NCBI RefSeq assembly: GCF_000172155.1
Contig: NZ_ABIZ01000001.1
Span: 3,133,105-3,197,104 of the forward strand
Direction: 5' to 3'
Length of the DNA: 64,000 nucleotides
DNA from: Verrucomicrobium spinosum DSM 4136 = JCM 18804
Lineage (GTDB): Bacteria > Verrucomicrobiota > Verrucomicrobiia > Verrucomicrobiales > Verrucomicrobiaceae
This document shows, piece by piece, positions 1-9,146 of this stretch (position 1 is the first letter of the stretch; each line of letters starts with the position of its first letter). The notes beneath the pieces were generated by a model, which was given only the letters and a program-made list of their open reading frames with translations, ran no database searches and had not been told where the DNA came from. Both the position numbers and the translations under genes were made by a program.

Positions 1-703
1 TGACAAATCACTCATTCTCATCGCGGACGACGAAGAAGATGTTCGCGAACTCGTCGGGATGAATCTCCGACGGGCTGGATATGACACTGTCGAGGCGGCG
101 GACGGGCTGCAGACGCTGGCCCAAGTAAGAAGACGCAAGCCCGATGCCATCGTGCTGGACGTGATGATGCCGGGCCGGGATGGCTTTGGTGTCTGCCAGG
201 AATTGCGGGAGGACGAGAGCACCCGCCACATTCCGGTGATCATGCTCACTGCCAAGGGGCAGACTCAGGACCGCATCGCCGGCCTGGAACGCGGGGCGGA
301 TGATTATCTGTCAAAGCCCTTCAGCCCCAAAGAACTGGTGCTGCGGGTGCAGGCGTTGTTGCGGCGGGCTGCCACGGTGGGCTCTGGATCCGAGCTGAAA
401 GAGGGGCCATTCGAATTTGATCTCTCTGGAGTGAAGTTGAATCTGGGGGGGCAGCCCATGGATCTGACGCTTCTGGAGTTCAAGCTGCTGCACCTGCTCG
501 CCAGCCGGAAAGGCGAGGTGGTGGAGCGCGACTTCATTCTGCGTGAAGTGTGGGGATATACCGAGCAGGTGCGGACGCGCACGCTGGATACCCACGTGAA
601 ACGCCTGCGTGAGAAACTGGGTGAGCATGCCGAGTGGCTGCAAACGTCTCGTGGCTTTGGCTACATCTTCAAGGAACCTTCGCCGGTGGCGGTTGCCGTT
701 TAG
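1..703 (+). CDS. PhoB-type response regulator (5' end outside window)
   Basis: Transcriptional response regulator of the OmpR/PhoB class, paired with the histidine kinase that follows. The reading frame is already open at base 2, so the start codon lies upstream of the window. The receiver domain shows the acidic pocket (ADDEED) near the first visible residues, the phospho-acceptor Asp in VLDVMMPG (visible residue 53) and the conserved Lys in LSKPF (about 105). A winged-helix DNA-binding domain follows from about residue 130, with DLTLLEFKLLHLL and the recognition region near TRTLDTHVKRLREKLG. The kinase gene starts 40 bp downstream, so the two are probably cotranscribed. PhoB itself (phosphate control) is the nearest named relative, but the regulon cannot be read from this sequence. 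Confidence 0.9.
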   Translation, partial: DKSLILIADDEEDVRELVGMNLRRAGYDTVEAADGLQTLAQVRRRKPDAIVLDVMMPGRDGFGVCQELREDESTRHIPVIMLTAKGQTQDRIAGLERGADDYLSKPFSPKELVLRVQALLRRAATVGSGSELKEGPFEFDLSGVKLNLGGQPMDLTLLEFKLLHLLASRKGEVVERDFILREVWGYTEQVRTRTLDTHVKRLREKLGEHAEWLQTSRGFGYIFKEPSPVAVAV

Positions 704-743
704 TCCTGGCATCGCTCTTGGCACCCTGGCCCTTACCGCTCGA

Positions 744-2012
744 ATGACCGCTTTTGCCATCGGGGTGCTGTTTACGTTGCTGGTGTGCGGCTGGTTGTGG
801 CTGCGGTCTCGGATTCACGTGCGTGAGCTGGAAGCAGACCTGATGAACAAGCTGAAGGTGGAAGAGGGCTTTGTGCAGCGTAATCAACGCAGGGCGGAAA
901 TGCTTCACCAGCTGGTGGACGGCATTGACGATGGGTTGTTCATCGTCAGCCCCGAGCTCAAGGTTATTTTCGTGAACCGCGGTGCCATGCGGTTCTTTCA
1001 GCCGGTGTCAGAGCCGGTGGGGCGCACTCTGCTGGAGTGCGTGCGGGATCATCGCATAGTTGAGCTGGTAGCCACTGCGGCCGAGAAGGGGACCCGGATG
1101 AAGGAGGAGTTCCTGGTGGCCATGAGCGGCCAGTCCAAAACGATCGAGGATCGTGTCTATTCTGTGGAGGTGCTTTCCCTGCGGGCCACCATGCCCACAG
1201 AGATGGATGGTGCACTTCTGATGGTGCTGCGGGATGAGACGGACAAGCATGCCCTGGAGAAGATTCGCAAGGACTTCGTGGCAAATGCCTCGCATGAACT
1301 GCGTACGCCGCTTTCCATCATCAACGGGTATCTCGAAAATTTGGTCGAAGGGGACATCGAGACTCCAGAAGAGGCGAAGCGCGCCTACACGGTGATGAAA
1401 AAGCATGGCGACCGCCTGGCTTCCACTGTGGAGGACCTGCTGGTGATCAGCCGCATGGAATCGGGTGAGCATGATGCGGTGAGAGCGGAGGAGTTCGACT
1501 TCCGCGCCTGTGCCCAGGATGTCGTGCACCGGCTCAGTCCCGTGATTCAGAGCAAGGAAGCCTGTGTAACGCTGGATATGGAGGAAGGCTCTGCGGTGAT
1601 TTCTGGGGACCGGTACTATTGGGATCAGATCCTTTTCAACTTGGTGAGCAATGCGCTCAAAGAAAACCTGGCCAAAGGGCTGGAGGTGGTGATCAGACTG
1701 CGCCAGGAAGTGGAGTCCTCGGAGATCCAGGTGCGTGACAATGGCGTGGGTATTCCCCATGCCGACCTGCCGTTTGTCTTCAAACGTTTCTACCGGGTGG
1801 CCCGCCATCACTCCCAGGAGATCAAAGGCACTGGCCTTGGTCTCTCCATCGTGAAGCGGGCGGTGGAGGCCCACCGTGGCACCATCACGCTGCACAGCCG
1901 GCCCGGGATTGAGACCGTCTTCACGATCCGCATCCCGCGCAAAGGTGGAGAACTAGCGAACACAGAAGGGGCCGGGCAGGGCACCCCTGCCATGCTGACG
2001 GCGAATGGATGA
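744..2012 (+). CDS. PhoR-like sensor histidine kinase
   Basis: Membrane sensor kinase expected to phosphorylate the upstream regulator. I chose the ATG at 744 because it begins directly with a single hydrophobic segment (FAIGVLFTLLVCGWLWL) 40 bp after the regulator stop; an open frame continues further upstream but overlaps the regulator. After the membrane segment come a PAS-like domain (about residues 50-150, VDGIDDGLFIVSPELKVIFVN), a HisKA domain with phospho-acceptor His184 in NASHELRTPLS, and a HATPase domain with DNGVGIP and GTGLGLSIV boxes. The lack of a periplasmic sensor loop and the single N-terminal helix resemble PhoR, which senses through the Pst/PhoU system. The N-box reads NALKEN, without the usual Tyr. 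Confidence 0.88.
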   Translation: MTAFAIGVLFTLLVCGWLWLRSRIHVRELEADLMNKLKVEEGFVQRNQRRAEMLHQLVDGIDDGLFIVSPELKVIFVNRGAMRFFQPVSEPVGRTLLECVRDHRIVELVATAAEKGTRMKEEFLVAMSGQSKTIEDRVYSVEVLSLRATMPTEMDGALLMVLRDETDKHALEKIRKDFVANASHELRTPLSIINGYLENLVEGDIETPEEAKRAYTVMKKHGDRLASTVEDLLVISRMESGEHDAVRAEEFDFRACAQDVVHRLSPVIQSKEACVTLDMEEGSAVISGDRYYWDQILFNLVSNALKENLAKGLEVVIRLRQEVESSEIQVRDNGVGIPHADLPFVFKRFYRVARHHSQEIKGTGLGLSIVKRAVEAHRGTITLHSRPGIETVFTIRIPRKGGELANTEGAGQGTPAMLTANG

Positions 2013-2127
2013 CGGTGGGAGATCCTGGCTGAACTCAGCAGTATTGCGGGCAGCCGTTGGGAACCGCTCTCACCTGCGAGTGGGAGGTGGCGGCTCAGCG
2101 GCGTGTACGGTGGCCTGTGATTCCGAA

Positions 2128-2913
2128 TTACCGTGACTTTCCGCTCCGGATCTTCTCCCATGCCGCGCTGGGCAGTGGGGCATAACCGTAAAACTCCGCA
2201 GGGCTGCCAGCCTTCGGAAGGGGGAAGTCAAAGACGCTGACACCGTTTTGGCGCTCGCCATCAAAGGAGCGGCCATCGCTGGCACCAAAGATGACGGGCT
2301 TGCCGTTCTCCTTGCGCTTGCCGAAGTAGATCATCACATGGGTGACCGGTGTGGAGCGGGGGGCATTGGACTCATAGGTTCCGGTCCAGAAGAGCAGATC
2401 TCCGGGCTTGAGTGCGGTGAAGGCGGGATCTTTGAGGTTTCCCACATGCTCTGTCCGGTACAGCATGCTCTGGCGCATCGTCCAATCACACACTTCACTG
2501 GACTGCCGGGGCACATCGGAAACGCCCAGCTTGTGCAGCAGGTGATAGATGGTTCCTGAGCAGTCCATGCCACCGGATTTGGGGTCCGCAGAGCCAAATT
2601 GGTAGCGGAGATTGAGCTTAGTGAGCGCCAGGGCCTCAGTGATGAGGGTCTGAAGCGGTGCGGGATAGGCATCGAACCCTTCGATCTCATTGGGGGAGAG
2701 GGTGGCAACATGCGCCGCCTTGGCCGACTCCGCAGGTTTGGCAGTCGCCGTCATCTCCGAGGGCTCTGGAACCTTGGCCCTTGGGGCTGCGGTGGGCAGA
2801 GGGGGAATGGGAAGTGTGTTGATGCTGGCGGAATCCTGGGCACGCAGGACCGGAGCGGATAGCAGACCTGCCAGCAGGCATGCCAGGCAGGTGGAAGACG
2901 TCACGGGGTGCAT
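2128..2913 (-). CDS. Secreted NlpC/P60-family peptidoglycan hydrolase
   Basis: Probable cell-wall cysteine peptidase of the NlpC/P60 family, which cleaves peptide stems of peptidoglycan. A signal peptide of about 25 residues (hydrophobic core, then VLRAQ) is followed by a Pro/Ala-rich linker to about residue 70. The catalytic domain has the nucleophile Cys118 in GGMDCSG, His192 in PVTHVMIYFG and the typical GDLLFW strand. It is the last gene of the opg operon on the minus strand, with its ATG only 31 bp after the opgH stop, which suggests cotranscription and a joint envelope-remodelling role. The exact bond cleaved cannot be deduced. 261 residues is normal for a single-domain secreted member. 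Confidence 0.85.
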   Translation of the reverse strand: MHPVTSSTCLACLLAGLLSAPVLRAQDSASINTLPIPPLPTAAPRAKVPEPSEMTATAKPAESAKAAHVATLSPNEIEGFDAYPAPLQTLITEALALTKLNLRYQFGSADPKSGGMDCSGTIYHLLHKLGVSDVPRQSSEVCDWTMRQSMLYRTEHVGNLKDPAFTALKPGDLLFWTGTYESNAPRSTPVTHVMIYFGKRKENGKPVIFGASDGRSFDGERQNGVSVFDFPLPKAGSPAEFYGYAPLPSAAWEKIRSGKSR

Positions 2914-2944
2914 ACGGGGATGCTACCAGACGATCGCGCCGGGC

Positions 2945-5107
2945 TCAAGCCGTCACTTCCTTCTGTGCAAGCAGATGGGTGAAGGGATTCGGGGCCACGA
3001 GGTTGTACTGCCGGATGGCCAGCCGCCAAAACGGTGCGAGGTTTTCATCAGCCGCTGACCAGAGCTGGTAGTGCAGGTGGGTGACCGTGTCCTGATCGTA
3101 GAGCACCGCCACCAGTTCTTTCGAGCTGAGGGAATTGGGCCCCTGGGTGACCAGCTTCTGCGCCAGGTAGGCGAAATATTCGCGGGAGTGGTGCGGGTGC
3201 TTTCTGCGGCGGAGCAGGCTCACATGCAGACCGTTCACATACGGATCCAGACACACCTGGATCAGGCCGTAGCGCTGTTCCATTTCGGGCTGCATCTTCG
3301 GGCGATCTTTCACTTCCTTGAGGTGTTGGTTCAAGGACTGAAGCACTGGCGGAGGGTGCAATTCCTCAGGTGTGAGGAACAGACCAAACCGCTGGAGGGA
3401 GCGATTGCTGGAGGTCATGATGGCAAAGGGAATGGCCACCACAAGGGCAAGCAGCACCGGACTGATCCAAAGCAGGAAGTTTGAGGAGATGAAAAAGGCC
3501 AGAATGCCCCAGGCAACCCCCAGGAGGGAGGTACCCCCAAACGTAAGAATCGGCTCCCGCCAGTCAATGCCGGAGCCCAATTTCCGGCGCTGTGCCACCC
3601 AGCTAACCCCCTGACCCAGGATGGTCTTCATCACAAACTTGCTGTGGAAGATCATCATCACGGGGGCCATGAAGGTGAACAGCAGGGTATCAAGCAGGCT
3701 GCTGAAGGCGGTGAGCATGCGAAGGCGGAACGGCTTGAAGAGGCGTCCTGTGACCACCTCATCCATCACGATCACAGTCTTCGGCAGGAAGATGAACATG
3801 AGGGTGAGCCCCAAAAGGAGTTGACCCGCAAAACTGGCCTGCTGCCCCATTACTCCCTCCCCCATGCCAGCCATGATGGTGCCCAGAACGAGGAAGATCA
3901 GCCACAGCGGTGAGCTCACGTAGCTCATGATGCCATGGAAGAAGTTTAGCCGGCTGATGGGGTGCCAGCCGCGGGCGAAGAGCAGCCAGAAGTGCTGCAT
4001 GTTCCCCAAGCACCAGCGACGGTCACGCTTGAGCATGTCAATGAGCGTGGGAGGGCCTTCCTCATAGCTCCCGTGATCGGTGGGAATGAGGCGCACGGCA
4101 TAGCCGGCCTTACGCATGAGCGCTGCTTCCACAAAGTCATGGCTCATGATGTGGCCGCCAAAGGGCACCTTGGCCGGGAGTGGCGGCAGAGCGCAGTATT
4201 CAATGAACGGCGCGAGACGGATGATGGCGTTGTGACCCCAGAAGTTCGCCTCACCGCATTGCCAGTAGTTGAGCCCCGCAATGAAAGCGGGACCGTAGAG
4301 CGCCTGCGCAAACTGCATCACACGACCCAGGAACGTGTCTGCCCCGATCTGCTTGGGGAAGGTCTGGAGGATGCCCACGCCCGGGTTCTTCTCCATGAGG
4401 CGAACCATGTTCACCATGAGTGATCCGCTCATGACGCTGTCCGCATCAAACACGATCATGTACCGATAGCGCTTGCCCCAGCGGCGGCAGAAGTCGCTGA
4501 CGTTGCCGCTCTTGCGGTTGATGGGGGTGCGACGCTTGCGGTAGAATATGCGGCCAAAGGCATTGAGCTGGCGGCAAAGTTCCAGCCAGCCGGTTTCTTC
4601 CTCGATCCATTTGTTGGAATCGTCGGAGTCACTCAGGATGAAAAAGTCGAAGTGTTCCAGCCTGCCGGTTTTATTCAGAGAATTGTAAACAGCGCGGAGA
4701 CCCTCGAAGACGCGGGTGACGTCTTCGTTGTACACGGGGATGATGATGGCCGTGGTGGCGTGGAGCGGGGCGTCGATGTCATCCTTGGTGATGGTGCGGA
4801 AGAGGTCGATGGGATCGGGCTTGGCCCGGTTCATGATCCACACCCCGATCAAAGCCGTCCAAAAGCCGACATTGAGCTGATAGTAGAGCGGGATGAAGAC
4901 GATGATGATACCCAATTCATACCACGCCAGGCCATCCACCTGTAGCATGAGGAAAAGCAGCCAGATGCCAATGACGGTACCCAGGAAGACGAAGGAGAAA
5001 AACGTGGCCCGGCGCATCCGCGAAGTCGTGACGGAGGGCAAACCTGCATGAGATGCAAGTTGCGCGGTGCGGCTACCCATGGGCGGGTTAACGGCGGGGG
5101 TGCTCAT
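2945..5107 (-). CDS. opgH: Glucans biosynthesis glucosyltransferase H
   Basis: Inner-membrane GT2 glycosyltransferase that polymerises UDP-glucose into the linear backbone of osmoregulated periplasmic glucans. The 720 residues show N-terminal membrane helices (about 40-110), a cytosolic GT domain with SDSDDSNKW, FDADSVMSG (metal-binding DxD-like), GEANFWGHNA and SHDFVEA, the RDRRW product-binding motif, and then further membrane helices (about 400-570). The ATG overlaps the stop of the preceding gene in an ATGA, so translation is likely coupled. opgG lies two genes upstream on the same strand. The E. coli protein is longer at both ends; the catalytic core here is complete. Confidence 0.93.
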   Translation of the reverse strand: MSTPAVNPPMGSRTAQLASHAGLPSVTTSRMRRATFFSFVFLGTVIGIWLLFLMLQVDGLAWYELGIIIVFIPLYYQLNVGFWTALIGVWIMNRAKPDPIDLFRTITKDDIDAPLHATTAIIIPVYNEDVTRVFEGLRAVYNSLNKTGRLEHFDFFILSDSDDSNKWIEEETGWLELCRQLNAFGRIFYRKRRTPINRKSGNVSDFCRRWGKRYRYMIVFDADSVMSGSLMVNMVRLMEKNPGVGILQTFPKQIGADTFLGRVMQFAQALYGPAFIAGLNYWQCGEANFWGHNAIIRLAPFIEYCALPPLPAKVPFGGHIMSHDFVEAALMRKAGYAVRLIPTDHGSYEEGPPTLIDMLKRDRRWCLGNMQHFWLLFARGWHPISRLNFFHGIMSYVSSPLWLIFLVLGTIMAGMGEGVMGQQASFAGQLLLGLTLMFIFLPKTVIVMDEVVTGRLFKPFRLRMLTAFSSLLDTLLFTFMAPVMMIFHSKFVMKTILGQGVSWVAQRRKLGSGIDWREPILTFGGTSLLGVAWGILAFFISSNFLLWISPVLLALVVAIPFAIMTSSNRSLQRFGLFLTPEELHPPPVLQSLNQHLKEVKDRPKMQPEMEQRYGLIQVCLDPYVNGLHVSLLRRRKHPHHSREYFAYLAQKLVTQGPNSLSSKELVAVLYDQDTVTHLHYQLWSAADENLAPFWRLAIRQYNLVAPNPFTHLLAQKEVTA

Positions 5108-5718
5108 TTGTCGATGGTCAACCGGTAAACTGCTGTAAGGACGGCGGCCACAAACAACAACAACACGAAATAGCGGACGAAAGCGAAGGGACGACGGTCG
5201 GTCTCATCTTCCTCCTCGTCACCAAACAACCCAAGGTCGATTGGGCGGGGGGTCATCTTGGAGACCTGGAGACGGGGGCCGGAGGCCCGAATGGCAGAGC
5301 GCATGGCCTCAGCCATGTCTGGCGGAAGGTTGTCCCGGTCGATAAAGAAATGGGGCCAGCGGGTGGGCCCATCGCAAAGGTGAAAGCCGAGGCGGCCTGA
5401 ACCTTCGATTTGGGATTCTGTCAGCTCCATGCCCTCATAGATCTGCCCCAGCCACTCGCGCAGCATGAGACGGGCCTGCTCGATGGCGTGGGCAGTTGGA
5501 GTCCGCTTGGGATCTGTCTCGTGAGCATCTGCCGCACGGCGGAGAGTCTCCAGGATGAGTTGAGTCCTCCGGATGCGGTTGTGCAGCCGGAAGGACCGGA
5601 AGTAGTCAGCCAGCCGGGCGTAGGCCTCGTTCCATTCCTCTTCCGAACCCGTCTTGGGCGCGAAGTGAATGGTGACGGCCTCCATGGGGAGGGCGGATTG
5701 AAAATCAGATAGCGACAT
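5104..5718 (-). CDS. Unknown C-terminally anchored protein between opgG and opgH
   Basis: A 204-residue protein I do not recognise. I use the ATG at 5718 (MSLSDFQS); an upstream TTG at 5760 would add 14 residues. The N-terminal two thirds are soluble, charged and rich in Arg/Glu helices (around FRSFRLHNRIRRTQL and HAIEQARLMLREW). A low-complexity acidic stretch (GDEEEDETDRR) then precedes one membrane segment (YFVLLLFVAAVLTAVY) and a four-to-five-residue tail, the layout of a tail-anchored cytoplasmic protein. It starts 62 bp after opgG and overlaps opgH by four bases, so it is embedded in the glucan operon and may assist or regulate the OpgH synthase. The role is inferred from position only. 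Confidence 0.75.
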   Translation of the reverse strand: MSLSDFQSALPMEAVTIHFAPKTGSEEEWNEAYARLADYFRSFRLHNRIRRTQLILETLRRAADAHETDPKRTPTAHAIEQARLMLREWLGQIYEGMELTESQIEGSGRLGFHLCDGPTRWPHFFIDRDNLPPDMAEAMRSAIRASGPRLQVSKMTPRPIDLGLFGDEEEDETDRRPFAFVRYFVLLLFVAAVLTAVYRLTIDK

Positions 5719-5780
5719 GGAAGAACGGGGCCGCGGGCCGGAGAGTTGATACAGACGCAAACCCGCAGCAGCTTATTCTA

Positions 5781-7439
5781 CTATCGACGCCATTGGTAGT
5801 TCCAGCGCTCGGAAATGGGATTTTTGTCGTCGAGGAGATCACAGGTGATTTCCAGCAACTTCGTGGTGGGTGGAATATCGAGCTTGAAGAATGCACGCCA
5901 GCCGCCGGTCTCTGGATTGGCCATGACGCGTTTGTCGAGCACCTTGGCATCGCCCTGGATGTTCACAGCCACGTCCGGCACCCAGCCTTGTGGCTTGTTG
6001 GCAGGGACGGGGCCCTTCGTGAAGTCCAGGACGAACACGAAGTCGTTCAGGACTTCTGTGGTGGCAACGCCCTCACCCCAGCGGCTGGCGGTCACCTTGG
6101 CGAGCGAGTGTTCGTGCTCCTTCAGCCAGTTGAGCTTGTAGGCAAAGCGGAGAGGTTCGGTGGAAGTGGGGAAGATATCCGGCTCCCAGAGGGTGACCAC
6201 GTTGTCCCAGGTCTCCTCTCCGGTGGGGATTTCAATCAAGTGCAGTTTGCCACGGCCGAATCCTTCGATCGGCTCGACCCACACCGCGACGCGCTCATGG
6301 TAGCGGGCCTCAAGGTCCTCGAAATTCTTGAACTCGCGGTCACGCTTTTGCAGGCCAAAGCCCTTGATGCCTTCGATCGCGAAGACGCTGTGGCGAAGTT
6401 CCCGGCCGTTGTCCAAGGGTCTCCACAAGGTGGGAGCGTGAGCCTGCTCGATGAGCAGACCATCGGAATCGTGCACCTCTGGGCGGAAGTCGAGGGGTTT
6501 TGGGTGGGTGTTTTCCCCGTACCAGAACATGCTGGAGAAAGGTGCCAGACCCAAGAGCTTCACGACCTTGCGCAGGAAGATGGAGCCGCTGATTCGCATG
6601 ACCGTTGTTTCGCCAGGTTCGATTTCGAACTCGTAGGCACCGGTTACGCTGGGACCGTTGAGGAGGGCGTAGAAGTGGAAGATCTTGTCACCCGGCTTGG
6701 GGGTAAGGAACCAGAAGTGAGTGAAGTCAGGGAATTCTTCTGGTTCACCACCAACGGTGTTGATGGCCAGACCGCGGGCGGAGAGTCCCCAGCCTTGCTT
6801 GGTTGTGACGGCGCGGAAATAGCTGGCACCCATGAAAACCATGAACTCAAAACGCTTGTCGAGCAGCGTGTCAGGGGCCAGGAGACGCATGCCGCTGTAG
6901 CCGTTCGGGTAGATCGCCTGATCAGGGACCTTCAGATCACCGTAATTAAAGAGCGTTTTGTCGAAAGGAATGAAAGTGGGCTGACCCGCATCGATCTGAA
7001 AATATTCGACGGGCTTCCGGAACATCCAGCCTGGGTGGAAAAACTCCACCTTGTAGGAGTGATCCACATCGCCATAGAGAGCTTTTTCGGGTTTGAAGCG
7101 GATCTGGCGATGGCCGTCGTATTTCAATCCTTCGAAAAACGGGTCCAGCTTCATGGCGGGAGCCACATAGGGCTTCTGCGCCAGCTGAGAGGCGTACGCC
7201 TCCAGGTCGAGATAGGTGCGGATCGACGGGATGCCCGCGACAGGGGATGGAGCCACCTCCACCGGGACGGCTGGCGCTGGGGCCGGAGCGGGCGCAGGCG
7301 CGGGATTTGGAGCCGGGCTGGGGGCGGCTTGCGGGGCGGGCGCAGGCGCTGGAGAGGGTGCCGGGGCGGGAGTTTGCGCCACGGCGGGCAGCGACAAGAC
7401 CAACGAGCACAGACCTGCGAGAGTGTAACGGCGATGCAT
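5781..7439 (-). CDS. opgG: Periplasmic glucans biosynthesis protein G
   Basis: Periplasmic protein of the MdoG/OpgG family, needed to make or branch osmoregulated periplasmic glucans. I chose the ATG at 7439, which gives a clean signal peptide (RRYTLAGLCSLVLSLPAVAQ); a GTG at 7454 is the alternative. The mature N-terminus carries an unusual Pro/Ala-repeat linker of about 45 residues (PAPAPSPAPAPAPQ type). The all-beta catalytic domain follows, recognisable by FKPEKALYGD, FHPGWMFRKPVEY, GASYFRAV, GLSARGLAI and FWYGENTHPKPLDFRPEVHDSDG. The C-terminal Ig-like domain ends near the stop. It is first in the minus-strand operon with the unknown tail-anchored gene, opgH and the NlpC/P60 gene. Confidence 0.92.
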   Translation of the reverse strand: MHRRYTLAGLCSLVLSLPAVAQTPAPAPSPAPAPAPQAAPSPAPNPAPAPAPAPAPAVPVEVAPSPVAGIPSIRTYLDLEAYASQLAQKPYVAPAMKLDPFFEGLKYDGHRQIRFKPEKALYGDVDHSYKVEFFHPGWMFRKPVEYFQIDAGQPTFIPFDKTLFNYGDLKVPDQAIYPNGYSGMRLLAPDTLLDKRFEFMVFMGASYFRAVTTKQGWGLSARGLAINTVGGEPEEFPDFTHFWFLTPKPGDKIFHFYALLNGPSVTGAYEFEIEPGETTVMRISGSIFLRKVVKLLGLAPFSSMFWYGENTHPKPLDFRPEVHDSDGLLIEQAHAPTLWRPLDNGRELRHSVFAIEGIKGFGLQKRDREFKNFEDLEARYHERVAVWVEPIEGFGRGKLHLIEIPTGEETWDNVVTLWEPDIFPTSTEPLRFAYKLNWLKEHEHSLAKVTASRWGEGVATTEVLNDFVFVLDFTKGPVPANKPQGWVPDVAVNIQGDAKVLDKRVMANPETGGWRAFFKLDIPPTTKLLEITCDLLDDKNPISERWNYQWRR

Positions 7440-7656
7440 AGTGCGATGCTTCACAGAAAAAGGTGCGGAAGCGCGGCAAGAATGCCGCGACTTCCTTTTC
7501 CGTCAAGCGTTCCAAGCGGCATGTTCAAAATGGATATTACTGCGCGGGTTGCGGAAGATGGTCCGCGTGTTTAATTCCTAGACACAAGCTAATGAATCCA
7601 GTGTGTATCATGGTGGAAAATGGAAACATCCGGGTTGAAGGATCCCGTGGCGGGGC

Positions 7657-9018
7657 ATGAGCGTGACCAGTGCAGGGCGTCAGTGGGCGACGGAGTTTGT
7701 CCCGTTGTTCAGAGGAATTCTCCTGGCGCTGCCGGTGGCCTTGCTGGCTGGAAGCGCGAGCGCCTTGTTTCTCAAGGCGCTGGACTGGGCGACCGCGATG
7801 CAGTGGCAGCGCCCGCAGTTGTTGTGGGCGCTGCCTGCGGGAGGGCTGCTGGTGGGGCTGCTCTACCATTTTTGGGGCAGAGGTTCTGACAAGGGAAACA
7901 ATCTGATCCTTGAGGAGATCCACGCCCCTGGGGGAGGGGTGCCAGGCCGCATGGCTCCGTTGGTGTTGTTCGGCACCTTGGTCTCCCATCTCTTCGGCGG
8001 CTCCGCTGGCCGGGAGGGGACGGCCGTGCAGATGGGCGGCAGCCTCGCCTCGCTGCTGTCCCGCGTGTGTCGGCTCGGCCCTGCCGCTCGCCGGATGATG
8101 TTGATGTGCGGAGTCTCTGCTGGCTTCGGTTCCGTTTTTGGTACGCCGCTGGCCGGTGCCGTCTTTGCCATGGAAGTGTTGGTGGTGGGCCGGGTCCAGT
8201 ACGAAGCGCTGGTCCCGGTGCTGGTCGCCAGCATTGTAGGTGACGCCACCTGTTCCGCCTGGGGGGTGCATCACACCATCTATCATCTGGATGTCGCACC
8301 TGGCGCAGGCAGTCACGCTGCTTTCCAAGCGGTATTGTTGGTGAAGGTGGCGGGTTCTGCGATCTGCTTTGGTCTGGCCAGCCGCCTGTTTTCAGAAGTG
8401 ACTCATGGATTGCAGCGTTGTTTTGCCAGGTTGCTTCCCTTTGCCCCGCTTCGCCCGGTGCTGGGCGGGTTGCTCGTCATCGGGCTCGTATTACTTACTG
8501 GCACCCGGGATTTCTTGGGGTTGGGGGTGCATGCGCCACCGGGTGGGGCTGTTTCAATCTTGTCTTCCTTCGAACCTGGTGGGGCGTCTGGCTGGAGCTG
8601 GCTCGGCAAGCTGTTGTTCACTAGCGTGACACTGGGGAGCGGGTTTAAAGGGGGTGAGGTGACCCCGCTATTCTATGTGGGCGCGACACTGGGAAATGCC
8701 ATTGGAGCCCTGCTTCAGGAGCCGGTCGGGCTGTTTGCGGCGCTCGGGTTCATTGCCGTATTCGCCGGTGCGGCGAATACGCCGCTAGCGTGTACGCTTA
8801 TGGGTATCGAACTTTTTGGTGCTCACTACGCGGTCTATTTTGCCGTCGCCTGCTTTGTGGCCTTTATGGCCAGCGGGCATTCCGGTATCTACCTTTCACA
8901 GCGCGTCGCTGTAGGCAAGGGAACCATTCAGGACGGCTCAGGCGAGGGAGACGTGACCTTGCGGGATTGGTACAAGCGAGCGATACAGGATGAGGAGCCG
9001 CCCCCGCCGAAGTCCTGA
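7657..9018 (+). CDS. CLC-family antiporter, fluoride (CLC-F) type
   Basis: Polytopic CLC anion/proton antiporter, 453 residues. The gating glutamate is Glu120 in GGSAGREGTAVQMGG. Three features point to the fluoride-exporting CLC-F branch rather than the chloride branch: the chloride-coordinating GSGIP motif is replaced by GNNLI (Asn81 at the Ser position); the GxFxP motif is GGEVTP (Glu334, Thr336), matching the Glu/Thr pair reported for CLC-F; and the GREGT box is followed by AVQMGG. It is divergent from opgG. I looked for a fluoride riboswitch in the 200 bp upstream and found none that fits the consensus. Alternative call: generic ClcA/EriC chloride channel, which automated annotation would probably assign. 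Confidence 0.87.
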   Translation: MSVTSAGRQWATEFVPLFRGILLALPVALLAGSASALFLKALDWATAMQWQRPQLLWALPAGGLLVGLLYHFWGRGSDKGNNLILEEIHAPGGGVPGRMAPLVLFGTLVSHLFGGSAGREGTAVQMGGSLASLLSRVCRLGPAARRMMLMCGVSAGFGSVFGTPLAGAVFAMEVLVVGRVQYEALVPVLVASIVGDATCSAWGVHHTIYHLDVAPGAGSHAAFQAVLLVKVAGSAICFGLASRLFSEVTHGLQRCFARLLPFAPLRPVLGGLLVIGLVLLTGTRDFLGLGVHAPPGGAVSILSSFEPGGASGWSWLGKLLFTSVTLGSGFKGGEVTPLFYVGATLGNAIGALLQEPVGLFAALGFIAVFAGAANTPLACTLMGIELFGAHYAVYFAVACFVAFMASGHSGIYLSQRVAVGKGTIQDGSGEGDVTLRDWYKRAIQDEEPPPPKS

Positions 9019-9070
9019 GAAACGGTTGCCATCGCGAACTCAGGCGATGGTCGCCGCATGACGATTGGGC

Positions 9071-9101
9071 CAAAAAAAGGCCCGGTTCAAGGAACCGGGC
9101 C
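9071..9101 (-). terminator. Intrinsic terminator of dapL
   Basis: A perfect 10-bp stem (GGCCCGGTTC with GAACCGGGCC, loop of three) lies 46 bp past the dapL stop. In the minus-strand transcript it is followed by a run of seven T (the A-run at 9072-9078). It is not a good terminator for the plus-strand CLC gene, which ends at 9018, because no T-run follows on that strand. Confidence 0.85.
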
Positions 9102-9146
9102 GAAGAAAATCCTATGGTCCTGAGGGCCATAGGAAGACAGCAAAGA

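Noticed and set aside
5793-7574. 593-codon open frame on the plus strand opposite opgG
   Set aside because: It is the antisense shadow of a clearly recognisable opgG; the composition is typical of high-GC antisense frames and no motif is present.
7455-7656. Fluoride riboswitch upstream of the CLC gene
   Set aside because: I looked for the conserved GAUG and CUGAUGGC-type segments with a pseudoknot and found no convincing match.
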